From assembly GCF_003932715.1 (NCBI RefSeq), contig NZ_CP020700.1:930001-994000 (forward strand): a stretch of 64,000 nucleotides of DNA, read 5' to 3'. Below are positions 17,354 through 26,047 of the stretch, one piece after another; position 1 is the first letter of the stretch; each line of letters starts with the position of its first letter. Both the position numbers and the translations under genes were made by a program. The DNA is from Streptomyces tsukubensis. Lineage in GTDB: Bacteria; Actinomycetota; Actinomycetes; Streptomycetales; Streptomycetaceae. Under the pieces are notes generated by a model. It was not told the DNA's origin. It saw only the letters and a program-made list of their open reading frames with translations, and ran no database searches.

Positions 17354-19198
17354 TCAGCGCACCACGGCCGCACCGACCAGCAGCCGGACGGCGGCGGCGA
17401 TCGAATCGGCGTCGATTCCGGCGTGGGCGAGCTGCTCTGCGGGGGTGGCCGAGCCCGGCATGGTGCGGACGGCGAGCCGGACCAGCCGCGGCAGCGGCCT
17501 GCCGTCGGCGAAGGCGGAGGCGACCGCGTCGCCGATACCGCCCTCGGGCCGGTGGTCCTCGACGGTCATCAGACAGCCCGTCGCGTCGGCGGCCGCCTCC
17601 AGGGCCTCCGTGTCCACCGGCTTGACCGAGTAGAGGTCGAGCACCCGGACCCCGATACCGGCGCCCGCCAGCAGGTCGGCGGCCTTCAGCGCCTCGTGGA
17701 CCGTGACCCCGGCGGCGACGACGGTGACCCGGTCGCCGTCCCCGGACCGCAGCAGCCGGGACCCGCCGACGGGGAACGCCTCGTCCGGTCCGTAGAGAAC
17801 CGGCCCGGCGCCCCGGCTGGTGCGCAGATAGCCGATTCCGGGCAGCTGTGCCATGCGCCGCACCAGATCGGCGGTCTGGTTGGCGTCGCAGGGGTAGAGC
17901 ACGGTGGAACCGTGGACGGCCCGCATCATGGCGAGGTCTTCGAGGCCCATCTGGGAAGGCCCGTCGGGTCCGATGGCGACTCCGGCGTGGGAGCCGCAGA
18001 GCTGGATTCCGGCCTCGCTGACCGCGGCCATCCTGATCATGTCGTGGGCGCGGGTGAGGAAGGCGGCGAAGGTGGTCGCGAAGGGCAGGTATCCGCGGGC
18101 CCGCATGCCCACGGCGGCGGCGACGAGCTGCTGTTCCGCGATGTAGAACTCGAAGGCGCGGTCCGGGTGGGCCCGGGCGAACGCCTCGGTACGGGTGGAG
18201 TCCCCGACCTCTCCGTCGAGGGCGACGACGTCGCCGCGCACCGATCCGAGGGCCGCCAGCGCCTCGCCGAAGGCGTCCCGGGTCGCCACCTCGTCCCCGA
18301 TCCGGTAGCGCGGCGGTTCGGCCGGCCTGAGCGGTGTCGCGGGACGGGCCGTCACCGGTGGCGGGAGGGCGACGTCCACCCGGATGTCGCGGACCCCGCC
18401 CAGCTCCTCGACGGCCTGTTCGGGGTGCGGCAGGGGCTTTCCGTGGAAGCCCTCCCGGTCCTCGACCTCGGCGACGCCCCGCCCCTTGCGGGTGCGGGCG
18501 AGGACGGCCGTGGGGCGCCCGGCGGTGGCGGCGGCCTCAGCGAAGGCCGCGTCGACCGCTTCGACGTCGTGTCCGTCCACCTCGACCGTGTGCCATCCGA
18601 AGGCGTCCAGTCTCCGCGCGTAGGCGTCGAGGTCCCAGCCTTCCCGGGTCGGGCCGCGCTGGCCGAGCCGGTTGACGTCCACGATCAGGGTCAGGTGGTC
18701 GAGCTTCTCGTACGCGGCCGCCTCGACGGCCTCCCAGACCGAGCCCTCGGCCATCTCGCTGTCCCCGCAGAGCACCCAGATCCGGTACGGAACCCGGTCC
18801 AGGCGCTGTCCCGCCAGCGCCATTCCGACACCGATCGGCAGCCCCTGCCCCAGCGATCCGGTGGCCACGTCCACCCAGGGCAGCCGGGGCGTGGGGTGGC
18901 CCTCCAGCGGACTGCCGTCGTGGCGGAAGGTGAGCAGTTCGGCACCGTCGATGACGCCCGCCGCCCGGTAGAGCGCATACAGCAGGGGCGAGGCATGCCC
19001 CTTCGACAGGATCAGCCGGTCGTTCCCGGGGTGGTCGGGCCGGTCGAAGTCGTAGCGCAGCTGATGGGCCAGGAGTACGGCGGCGAGATCGGCGGCGGAC
19101 ATCGCGGACGTCGGATGCCCCGATCCGGCGGCCGCGGCGGCCCGGACCGCGTCCACCCTGAGCTGCTGTCCCAGCTCCGCCAGTTCCTCGGTGCGCAT
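17354..19198 (-). CDS. tkt: Transketolase
   Basis: Thiamine-diphosphate enzyme of the pentose phosphate pathway that transfers two-carbon units between sugar phosphates. At 614 residues it resembles the shorter, mammalian-like transketolases. It shows SGHPTSAMSAADLAAVL, the SKGHASPLLYAL motif, TGSLGQGLPIGVGMAL, the ThDP/metal motif CGDSEMAEGSVWEA ... VDVNRLGQRG, the catalytic Glu in EFYIAEQQLVAAAVG, and a C-terminal regulatory domain. The ATG at 19198 has GAGAGGGAG upstream. It is preceded by a ferredoxin-like gene on the same strand. A main-pathway transketolase with transaldolase and G6PDH is usually elsewhere, so this may be a second, stress-linked copy. Confidence 0.9.
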   Translation of the reverse strand: MRTEELAELGQQLRVDAVRAAAAAGSGHPTSAMSAADLAAVLLAHQLRYDFDRPDHPGNDRLILSKGHASPLLYALYRAAGVIDGAELLTFRHDGSPLEGHPTPRLPWVDVATGSLGQGLPIGVGMALAGQRLDRVPYRIWVLCGDSEMAEGSVWEAVEAAAYEKLDHLTLIVDVNRLGQRGPTREGWDLDAYARRLDAFGWHTVEVDGHDVEAVDAAFAEAAATAGRPTAVLARTRKGRGVAEVEDREGFHGKPLPHPEQAVEELGGVRDIRVDVALPPPVTARPATPLRPAEPPRYRIGDEVATRDAFGEALAALGSVRGDVVALDGEVGDSTRTEAFARAHPDRAFEFYIAEQQLVAAAVGMRARGYLPFATTFAAFLTRAHDMIRMAAVSEAGIQLCGSHAGVAIGPDGPSQMGLEDLAMMRAVHGSTVLYPCDANQTADLVRRMAQLPGIGYLRTSRGAGPVLYGPDEAFPVGGSRLLRSGDGDRVTVVAAGVTVHEALKAADLLAGAGIGVRVLDLYSVKPVDTEALEAAADATGCLMTVEDHRPEGGIGDAVASAFADGRPLPRLVRLAVRTMPGSATPAEQLAHAGIDADSIAAAVRLLVGAAVVR

Positions 19199-19398
19199 GG
19201 TCGGCTCCCTCTCGTCGGCAGCTGCCGTGCCGCGACCGCCGTCCCCGCGGGGGCTCCCGGCACGACCGAGCGGGAAGACCGCCTCGGGGCGCCTTCCCGA
19301 TACGCCCCGGGTGCCCATGCGCCCGGGGCCGAAACCCGCCGGGGAACGCGCACCGTACGGAAACACCCGGAACCGTACGGAACCAGCGCCCGGAGCCG

Positions 19399-19806
19399 TC
19401 AGCCGTCGCCCAGCTCGGCCCGGACGCGACGGGAGGGGCTGAAGGTGTAGAGGTCGAGCACCTCGGGCGGATCGGCCTTCCCGGGCCCACCGGCGTCGAC
19501 CCAGGCGGCTATGTCGGCGCTGGCGTCCGGATCGTTGACCAGGCCCAGCCACACCGGGCGGCCCCCTGCCCTGCGCCCCTCGGCGGAGGGCTGTACGACG
19601 ACGACGTTGGCCTGCTCGCAGACGTCCAGACAGTCGGTGACCCGGACGGTCGCCTTGTCCGCCAGAGCCGTCCGCAGCTCCCGGAGCTGCGCGGCATGAT
19701 CGACCCCGGGGATCTTGGCAGTGCCGCAGCAACAGCCCCGGCACACGGTGACGGTGGGCCGGACGGCACCCGGTGCGGACGCGGTGCGGCTGGAACGTCT
19801 GCTCAT
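19399..19806 (-). CDS. Thioredoxin-like [2Fe-2S] ferredoxin
   Basis: The 135-residue protein has cysteines in VCRGCCCGT (about residues 22-27) and TDCLDVCEQANVVVV, the pattern of thioredoxin-fold 2Fe-2S ferredoxins. The segment WLGLVNDPDASADIAAWVDAGGP fits the same family. An electron-carrier role is inferred and its partner is unknown. The ATG at 19806 has GAGGAG upstream. The gene is divergent from the cupin gene across 141 bp and 200 bp upstream of transketolase. Confidence 0.8.
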   Translation of the reverse strand: MSRRSSRTASAPGAVRPTVTVCRGCCCGTAKIPGVDHAAQLRELRTALADKATVRVTDCLDVCEQANVVVVQPSAEGRRAGGRPVWLGLVNDPDASADIAAWVDAGGPGKADPPEVLDLYTFSPSRRVRAELGDG

Positions 19807-19947
19807 ACGATCTCCTCGGCAGGGCCGGTCACGGGCCGTCGATTCCGACGATGATCCGACGATGATCGTAAAGCCTGCGGCACCACCCCTCCGAGGCTAG
19901 GCTGGGAGGAGTACTCGGGGCTGCTTCTCGCCGGGAGGCGAAGGACG

Positions 19948-20313
19948 ATGACCGGTCTGGTGATCCGGAACTTCGACACAGCGGACGAGACACGCCCCTT
20001 CGAGGACGGCAAGGGGAGACTGGAAGTCCTCAACACCTCGGGCGGACCCGTCGGCCGTGCCGTCTTCGAACCCGGCTGGCGCTGGTCGGACCATGTGAAG
20101 CCGCTGGCGGGCACGGACAGCTGTCTGGCGGCCCACACGGGCTATGTCGTGAGCGGCCGCGTGACGATCGTCATGGACGACGGGGAGCGCGCCGATGCCG
20201 GCCCCGGCGACTTCATCGAGATCCCTCCGGGACACGACGCCTGGGTGGTCGGGGACGAACCCTGCGTGACGATCGACTGGACCGGGTACGGCGACTACGC
20301 GAAGCCCGCGTGA
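19948..20313 (+). CDS. Cupin-domain protein
   Basis: The 121-residue single-cupin protein has the two conserved motifs: VFEPGWRWSDHVKPLAGTDSCLAAHTGYVVSGRVTI (motif 1, metal His and Glu partly replaced) and PGDFIEIPPGHDAWVVGDEP (motif 2). The enzyme or sensor activity cannot be read from sequence. The ATG at 19948 is preceded by GAAGGACG. A hairpin follows the stop. Confidence 0.82.
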   Translation: MTGLVIRNFDTADETRPFEDGKGRLEVLNTSGGPVGRAVFEPGWRWSDHVKPLAGTDSCLAAHTGYVVSGRVTIVMDDGERADAGPGDFIEIPPGHDAWVVGDEPCVTIDWTGYGDYAKPA

Positions 20314-20329
20314 CCCCTCGGGAGCAGGG

Positions 20330-20358
20330 CGGAAGGCGAAGCCGGGCCCGGCCTTCCG
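20330..20358 (+). terminator. Hairpin after the cupin gene
   Basis: CGGAAGGC (20330-20337) pairs with GCCTTCCG (20351-20358) around a 13-base GC-rich loop that itself contains GCCGGGCCCG. No T-tract follows directly. Confidence 0.45.
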
Positions 20359-20423
20359 GTGTTTCACCGCCGCGGTGCACAACTCGGGCATTTCAGGATC
20401 GACCATCCGGCGCACCACTGGTG

Positions 20424-20432
20424 TGCTAGAAT
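20424..20432 (+). promoter_or_regulatory. Extended -10 promoter element of the cold-shock gene
   Basis: TGCTAGAAT is an extended -10 (TGn plus TAGAAT) in a locally AT-rich stretch. It would start transcription near 20439 and give a 5' leader of about 115 bases. No convincing -35 hexamer at 17 bp is visible, which is acceptable for extended -10 promoters. Confidence 0.5.
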
Positions 20433-20467
20433 TTCCACGTTGCAGTTTTGGTACCCATGAACTATGT

Positions 20468-20509
20468 GCGCCTGACGGGAATGTTTCTCCTTCGGGCGCG
20501 TTTTTGTTT
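20468..20509 (+). promoter_or_regulatory. Attenuator-like hairpin plus T-run in the cold-shock 5' leader
   Basis: GCGCCTGACGG (20468-20478) pairs with CCTTCGGGCGC (20489-20499), 11-base arms with one mismatch and a 10-base loop, and is followed at once by GTTTTTGTTT (to 20509). This has the shape of an intrinsic terminator, 45 bases before the cold-shock ATG and downstream of its likely promoter, so it can act as an attenuator or RNA thermometer. No reading frame explains the structure. Confidence 0.6.
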
Positions 20510-20553
20510 CCGGCATCTCCGGATGGGGCCTCTGCCTACAGAAGGAGAGCACC

Positions 20554-20757
20554 ATGGCACAGGGAACCGTGAAGTGGTTCAACGCCGAAAAGGGTTTCGG
20601 CTTCATCGAGCAGGACGGCGGCGGCCCGGACGTCTTCGCCCACTACTCGAACATCGCGACGCAGGGCTTCCGCGAGCTCCGTGAGGGCCAGCGGGTCAGC
20701 TTCGACGTCACGCAGGGCCAGAAGGGCCCGCAGGCCGAGAACATCGTCCCCGCCTGA
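20554..20757 (+). CDS. Cold-shock protein (CspA family)
   Basis: Single-domain OB-fold RNA/DNA chaperone that melts RNA structure, usually abundant in streptomycetes. The 67-residue protein carries RNP1 (KGFGFIEQ) and RNP2 (VFAHYSNI), starts [18 protein letters not shown] and ends ENIVPA, all family-standard. The ATG at 20554 has GAAGGAGAG upstream. The long structured leader suggests post-transcriptional control, as in many csp genes. Confidence 0.96.
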   Translation: MAQGTVKWFNAEKGFGFIEQDGGGPDVFAHYSNIATQGFRELREGQRVSFDVTQGQKGPQAENIVPA

Positions 20758-20776
20758 TCGCCGGACGCTGATCGAC

Positions 20777-20815
20777 CCGCCGGGGTCCGCACCGTGACGG
20801 TGCGGACCCCGGCGG
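20777..20815 (+). terminator. Perfect 18-bp terminator hairpin after the cold-shock gene
   Basis: CCGCCGGGGTCCGCACCG (20777-20794) is followed by a 3-base loop TGA and its exact reverse complement (20798-20815). It lies 20 bp after the cold-shock stop. Confidence 0.85.
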
Positions 20816-20820
20816 TGTAT

Positions 20821-20862
20821 CCGGGCCGGGCGCCGTTGCGGCGCCCGGCCCGGTTCTGTTTT
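20821..20862. terminator. Second perfect hairpin with T-rich tail, probably bidirectional
   Basis: CCGGGCCGGGCGCCG (20821-20835), loop TTG, exact complement to 20853, then TTCTGTTTT to 20862 on the plus strand. It lies between the convergent cold-shock and subtilase genes and can end transcription from both. Confidence 0.85.
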
Positions 20863-20873
20863 CCCGGTGCGGC

Positions 20874-23800
20874 TCAGCGCCCGAAGAAGGCGTTGTGGAC
20901 CGTGACCGCCGACTGATTGTCCTGCTGGTCGGTGACGACGGCCTTCAGGGACACCGCCTTGCCCTTCTCCGGCGCGCGGACCGTCGCCTTGCCCCCGACG
21001 ACCGGGGCGGGCAGCCACTTCTTGCCGTCGTACGACACCGCGACCCGCAGGGCCTTCAGTCCGGCCCCGGCCGCCGCACCCTGGACGACCACGGGGACGG
21101 TCTGCTTGCCGCCCGCCGGGACGGTGGAGTCGGGTGCCGTGGCCGGCCGGAACCGGACCGTGGAGACCGGGAGCATCGTCGCCGCGTCGGTACGCGCCGA
21201 GGTGAAGGTCCACGAGGCGTCGATGCGGGTTCCGGCCCGGTTGAACGCCGGGTCCCGGTGGACCGTGGTCGCCACCGTGTAGCGGGCGGACTCGGGCGGC
21301 AGCGTGAAGTTCAGCGCGTCGAGAGCCGCGTTCTCCTGTGCGTACAGCACACCGTTGCGGTGGATCGTGGTGTTCGCCGCCGCGTACCGTGCGTTGCCGT
21401 CGTGGCCCGCGTCGTCACTGATCAGGGGCAGTGAGGCAGAGAGGTCGTTGCCGGTACGGGCGATGCCCGCCCGGGCGTCGACCCGCGGCCCCGGGACTCC
21501 GGTGTTGAAGTTCTCCGTGTACGTGGCGCCCGCCGTGTACTGCCGCGGCTCGGTTCCGTACAGCACGTCGAAGCGGAGGTATCCCTCCGGGTCCGGCACG
21601 CCGGGGATGCCCGCGGCCAGCTGCCAGGTGGCCCCGTCGTCCGTGGAGAGATGGACGTTACGGGTCTGCGGCGCCGGCCTGACGGAGAAGAACGTCTCCA
21701 CTCCGGAGCCGCTGGGCAGGGCGCCGAACAGCGCCAGGGCACCCCGGGCACCCGGGGCGGACGCCCCGATGGCCGTCTTCACCAGGGCCAGGTCCTTGGC
21801 CGCGTAGGCCTTGGTGTAGCCGGTGGCCAGTTGGGCGACCGGTCCGCCGGCGAGGGTGTGGTACTCGTCGGTGCCGCGCTCCCAGTCCGTGGACCACGTC
21901 TGTGCGAGTTCGCCTTCGAGCTGCCGGGGGCCCTGGTAGGCGGTGCGGACGTTGTCGAAGCTCGTGAACTCGCCGCCCTGGAGGAAGAACGACCCGCCTG
22001 CCAGGTAGGTGTACAGCACGCCCGCGCGTATCGAGCGGGCGGCCGGGTCCGGCACCGTGACCGTCACCGGCCGGGTGGTCCGGGCGTCGAGGGTGACGGT
22101 GGTGGGGCCGTCCACGGAGAACTGCGGATTGTCGATCAGGTCGGCGCCCTTCCGCGGCGCCGCGGGGTCGACGAGCATATCGGCCGAGAGGAAGTAGGTG
22201 CCGCGCGGCATCCGGACCGTGGCGGAGCCCGCCGTCAGATCCGGAAGGATGCGCCGGTTGGTGGCGGCGCCGCTGTATCCGCGCAGTTCGGCCTGCCAGT
22301 CGGTGCCCGGCGCGCCGTCCCGTCCGAAGGTGTTGAAGGTGACCTCGTACGATTCGACCTCCCGGTCGACCGAGGCCGCGGTCCGTACGGTCCGGCCGCC
22401 TCCCGACGCGACGACGGTGACCGAGTACAGGCCGTCGACGGTCCCGCCGAGCCGGGTGTCGGCCGTCAGATCCACCGCGGCGGTACCGCCCGCGGGGACC
22501 GTGATCCGCTGCGCCCCGAGCGTGAAGAACCCGGCCGGTGCGGGCTGTCCGTCGGCGCCGGTGGCCGCCGTCGCCGCCAGGTCGAGGGTCACGTCCGCGG
22601 TGCCGTAATTGCGGTACGTGAGCTTCTTGGTGACGGGGGTGTCGTCCTGGTGCGGCCACAACTGGGTGCCCAGGTTGAGCGATACGGGTTCGGCGACGAC
22701 CGTCTGGTCGATCGCCCGGTCGATCTGGATCCGCCCGGCGCCCTGCCGGAACACCGAATGGGCGCCGTCCTTCGCCGAGGCGACCAGCACCGACTTGAGC
22801 TGGGCGCCCGTCCAGGTGGGGTTCTTCTGCTTCAGGATCGCCGCGGCGCCCGCGACATGCGGGGACGCCATGGACGTACCGTTCTGGGCGACGTACCCGG
22901 GCGGGTTCTGGCCCCCGGTACCCGCGGCCGCGGCGGCCGTGATCGCCACACCGGGTGCGGTGACGTCCGGTTTGACGGCGCCGTCCCCGGTACGGGGCCC
23001 GGCCGAGGAGAAGTCGGCCATCAGGTCGTTGTCGTCGACCGCGCCGACGGTGAGGGCCGCGTCGGCGGTGCCCGGTGTGCCGAGGGTGCCCGCGTCCGGC
23101 CCCTCGTTGCCCGCGGCGACGGCGAACAGGACGCCCTTCTCCGCGGACAGCTTGTTGATCTGCGCTTCCAGCGGGTCGATCCCGGGGGTGTCGGGCGCGC
23201 CGAGGCTCATATTGACGACATCGGCGCCTTGGGCGACGGCCCAGTCGACCCCGGCGAGGATGCCGGAGTCCAGCCCTTCGCCCCGGTCGTCCAGCACCTT
23301 GGCGTTGATCAGCTGCGCCCCGGGCGCCACACCTTTGAACCGGCTGTCCTTGGCCCCGGTACCGGCCGCGATGGAAGCGACGTGCGTTCCGTGCCCCGAC
23401 CGGTCGGTGGCGTCCGGTGAACCGCTGAAGTTCTTCTCCGCGACCACGCGGCCGGCCAGATCCGGGTGGGTGGAGTCGATACCGGTGTCGACCACGGCGA
23501 TCTTGACGCCGGTGCCGTCGTACGAGCGGGACCAGGCGGCCGGGGTGCCGATCTGTGCGGTGCTGCGGTCGAGCGTCGCCTTCCGCACCCCGTCCAGCCA
23601 GACCCGCGCGACGCCGGAGGTCAGTGCCGCCGACCCGTCGCCCTGCGGCCGGCTCAGGGCCTCCCACAGTGCGTCCGCACTGCCTTCGGCGCTGGTCACG
23701 GCGTCGGCGTTGAGCATCGACAGGGTCCGGTGGACGGTTGTGCCGCCGGACGTGCGCACCCCGTCCCTGGCCGCCTTCGCCGCGGTACCCCGGTAGCCGA

Positions 23801-24206
23801 CGATCACCTTGAGCCCGGTCCCGTGGGCCTTCCGGAGCTCCGGCTTGGCGAGCGCGGTGACGTCGAACAGCTGTCGGTCCAGGGTGCCGTCGGCGATCAG
23901 CCGCCGGGCGTCGCGCGGCACCACATAGGTGCGGCCCTGGTGGATCTGGGTGAAGAAGGGGATGTGCTCCCGCCCCTTCGCCCGCTCGATACCACCGACA
24001 CGGCCCCGGGCGTCCACCGTGACCCGGTCACCGGTGATCAGGGTGACGGTCTGCCCGGTCCCGGCACCGCCCTTGGACTTCGCGACGGCCGACGGGGACA
24101 CCGTGTCCCGGCCACCGCTCTCCGCCGACGCCGGGCCGGTCGTGCCCGCCGCCAGAGCCACGGCACACGCGGCTGCCGCGTACGCCCTCTTTGCTGGTTT
24201 GCGCAA
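20874..24206 (-). CDS. Secreted subtilisin-like serine protease (S8, kexin/subtilase superfamily)
   Basis: Large extracellular peptidase. Start: TTG at 24206, because AAGGGGG lies about 4-5 bases upstream and the product then begins with a Sec signal peptide (MRKPAKRAYAAAACAVALAAGTTGPASA); longer frames from upstream ATGs lack a ribosome site. The 1110-residue protein has an inhibitor_I9-like propeptide region (about 40-190) and the catalytic domain with Asp in AVVDTGID, His in GHGTHVASIAAG, the oxyanion Asn in AVAAGNEGPD and Ser in NGTSMASPHVAGAAA. About 600 residues of C-terminal beta-rich domains with Fn3-like and Ig-like character follow. Such proteases are common in streptomycete secretomes. 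The substrate is unknown. Confidence 0.93.
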   Translation of the reverse strand: MRKPAKRAYAAAACAVALAAGTTGPASAESGGRDTVSPSAVAKSKGGAGTGQTVTLITGDRVTVDARGRVGGIERAKGREHIPFFTQIHQGRTYVVPRDARRLIADGTLDRQLFDVTALAKPELRKAHGTGLKVIVGYRGTAAKAARDGVRTSGGTTVHRTLSMLNADAVTSAEGSADALWEALSRPQGDGSAALTSGVARVWLDGVRKATLDRSTAQIGTPAAWSRSYDGTGVKIAVVDTGIDSTHPDLAGRVVAEKNFSGSPDATDRSGHGTHVASIAAGTGAKDSRFKGVAPGAQLINAKVLDDRGEGLDSGILAGVDWAVAQGADVVNMSLGAPDTPGIDPLEAQINKLSAEKGVLFAVAAGNEGPDAGTLGTPGTADAALTVGAVDDNDLMADFSSAGPRTGDGAVKPDVTAPGVAITAAAAAGTGGQNPPGYVAQNGTSMASPHVAGAAAILKQKNPTWTGAQLKSVLVASAKDGAHSVFRQGAGRIQIDRAIDQTVVAEPVSLNLGTQLWPHQDDTPVTKKLTYRNYGTADVTLDLAATAATGADGQPAPAGFFTLGAQRITVPAGGTAAVDLTADTRLGGTVDGLYSVTVVASGGGRTVRTAASVDREVESYEVTFNTFGRDGAPGTDWQAELRGYSGAATNRRILPDLTAGSATVRMPRGTYFLSADMLVDPAAPRKGADLIDNPQFSVDGPTTVTLDARTTRPVTVTVPDPAARSIRAGVLYTYLAGGSFFLQGGEFTSFDNVRTAYQGPRQLEGELAQTWSTDWERGTDEYHTLAGGPVAQLATGYTKAYAAKDLALVKTAIGASAPGARGALALFGALPSGSGVETFFSVRPAPQTRNVHLSTDDGATWQLAAGIPGVPDPEGYLRFDVLYGTEPRQYTAGATYTENFNTGVPGPRVDARAGIARTGNDLSASLPLISDDAGHDGNARYAAANTTIHRNGVLYAQENAALDALNFTLPPESARYTVATTVHRDPAFNRAGTRIDASWTFTSARTDAATMLPVSTVRFRPATAPDSTVPAGGKQTVPVVVQGAAAGAGLKALRVAVSYDGKKWLPAPVVGGKATVRAPEKGKAVSLKAVVTDQQDNQSAVTVHNAFFGR

Positions 24207-24496
24207 GATTCCCCCTTGCTCAGGAGTACGGACCGGGCGGGGGCCCGGTCCCTTCCGGGGGCGCATTCGGAAAAGGCGAACGGCCCCGGGATCCCGAAGT
24301 ATGCCGAGGCCGTTCCGGAGCACTCAATGATCGTTCTGTAACAGGCTTACGCTGGTGGAACGTTGTCGGAAGCACTGCTTCACGGGCGGTAAGCTCGCTG
24401 TCGACCGTCGGAAACCGCTGAGAAAGACCGACGGACCCGGGCCGGACAGCAGTAGCCGACCGGGACCCCAGGGCTGCCCCGACATCTTTTGCAGCG
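24207..24496 (-). promoter_or_regulatory. Subtilase promoter region with a 13-bp palindrome
   Basis: This 290-bp gap separates the double-GTPase 2 gene stop and the subtilase start. GAAGCACTGCTTC (24369-24381) is a perfect 6-1-6 palindrome about 165 bp upstream of the TTG and could be an operator. The flanking stretch 24318-24360 is relatively AT-rich. No hexamers are assigned. Confidence 0.35.
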
Positions 24497-26041
24497 TTAC
24501 TCCTGCAAACACCAGTCGACGAAGGACGCGATGCTGGGGTCCACCCGGCCCTCCCCGTCGGCCACCGCGGCCGTACAGAAGAACCGCACCTCGTCGAACT
24601 CCAGGTCCATCGTCTTCACCAGATTCCGCAGCCCCAGCCCCTCGCACAGCCACTCCCGGGCCGTATCGCTGTGGTCCAGCCGCTCCGGCAGCAGCGCGGG
24701 CTGCCCGGCGAGCAGATCGGTCTTGCTGACGGCGACGGCCAGCCGCGCCCGGTCCAGCCGGGTGCCCATCGTGCGTACGGTCTGCACCGACCGTGCAAAG
24801 ACGTCCTCCGGATCGACCGTCGAGGCCAGGGTGCGGTCCACCTTCGGACCCTGCGGGTCCAGCCGGGTCCAGAAGGCGCCGACGGCCATCGGGTCGAGGA
24901 CGAAGACGAAGGTGCGGGCGGCCCGGGCATAGCGCAGCGCATCCGTCTCGTCCCGGTTGACGAACCGCTCGCCCGCGGTGTCGAAGACATGCACCAGCCG
25001 TTCGGCACGGCCGCTGCCCAGGACGAACGAATGGGCCCGGGGCAGCGTCTTCTGGGTGGGGCGGGTACGGCCCTGAATCGCCAGCACCTCGCGCAGGACC
25101 CGGTAGTTGCCGTCGGATTCGGCGTCCGCGAGCCGGATCGCCGGACCGCCGTTCCCGGCGGCGTTCTCCAGCGCCATCAGCATCGCCGCCATCAGCTGCG
25201 TCTTCCCCGCGGCCCGGCCGCCGATCAACGGCAGGATCAGCTCGGGCATATGCCCGGCGTCGGGGTTCATGGGCTTGCGGCAGTGGTCGTGCACGCAGTG
25301 GCCGCTCAGCCGGGCGTCCCTGCTCATCAGCATCAGCAGCGTCGGCAGGCGCTCCCCGCAGGCACAGCGGCGTCTGAAGAGCCCGAAGGTGCCCGGCCGG
25401 ATATCGGTGTGCCGGCGCCGGCAGGTCGCGCGGGGGCAGTCGTACTCCGGATACGGCACCCGCTCGAAGCAGCTCGGGCACAGCATGCCCCGGGGCAGCC
25501 CGCGGAGCACCATCATCGTCCGGTCGGCGGTGCGGAGCGCGCCCGCGGTCAGCCGGGCACCGCCCATCAGCAGGAAAACGCCGAGGGCGTGCAGCCCGAA
25601 CAGCAGCCCCAGCAGCGGGACCGCGAGGGCCGCACCGGCGGCGAGACCCAGGTGGAGGGTGAGGCCGTACGGCACCGAAACCGCCGGGTGGACGGAGGGC
25701 GCGGTGAACTGTTCCGCGGTGACCCGGCGGAAGGAGTCGGTGACCGTACGGACGTACATCCGGGCGCCCAGGGTGCGGAGTTGCCGCAGATCGCGGACCG
25801 CGGGGCCGTAGAAGTAGTTGCGGTGGGCCGATTCGTCGGCGGGGCGGTACGGCGGCACCGTCACGTACTCGGGGGTCCGCAGCCGCAGGACGCCGTTGAG
25901 GACCCGGGAGTACCGCCAGTGGACTTCACTGACGAAGGCGAGTCCGCGCAGGCCCGCGATCAGGGGGACGACGGACAGATAGAACATCAGCAGGCCCAGA
26001 TAGAGGGCGGGCACGACGACGAACATCACCACGGCTCCCAT
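24497..26041 (-). CDS. Double-GTPase 2-type TRAFAC GTPase with zinc ribbon and membrane segments
   Basis: Last gene of the conflict operon. The 514-residue protein has an N-terminal membrane segment (VVMFVVVPALYLGLLMFYLSVV), a hydrophobic pair around residues 130-165 (LTLHLGLAAGAALAVPLLGLLFG), a cysteine-rich ribbon (LCPSCFERVPYPEYDCPRATC, then RRRCACGE, HCVHDHC), and a GTPase domain: Walker A GGRAAGKTQLM, DTAGERF (G3) and SKTDLL (G4). The layout matches the family I know as DO-GTPase 2 in NTP-dependent conflict systems. GTP binding is well supported by motifs. Membrane location is predicted. It starts 6 bp after the GAP1 stop. Confidence 0.85.
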   Translation of the reverse strand: MGAVVMFVVVPALYLGLLMFYLSVVPLIAGLRGLAFVSEVHWRYSRVLNGVLRLRTPEYVTVPPYRPADESAHRNYFYGPAVRDLRQLRTLGARMYVRTVTDSFRRVTAEQFTAPSVHPAVSVPYGLTLHLGLAAGAALAVPLLGLLFGLHALGVFLLMGGARLTAGALRTADRTMMVLRGLPRGMLCPSCFERVPYPEYDCPRATCRRRHTDIRPGTFGLFRRRCACGERLPTLLMLMSRDARLSGHCVHDHCRKPMNPDAGHMPELILPLIGGRAAGKTQLMAAMLMALENAAGNGGPAIRLADAESDGNYRVLREVLAIQGRTRPTQKTLPRAHSFVLGSGRAERLVHVFDTAGERFVNRDETDALRYARAARTFVFVLDPMAVGAFWTRLDPQGPKVDRTLASTVDPEDVFARSVQTVRTMGTRLDRARLAVAVSKTDLLAGQPALLPERLDHSDTAREWLCEGLGLRNLVKTMDLEFDEVRFFCTAAVADGEGRVDPSIASFVDWCLQE

Positions 26042-26047
26042 GGCCGC

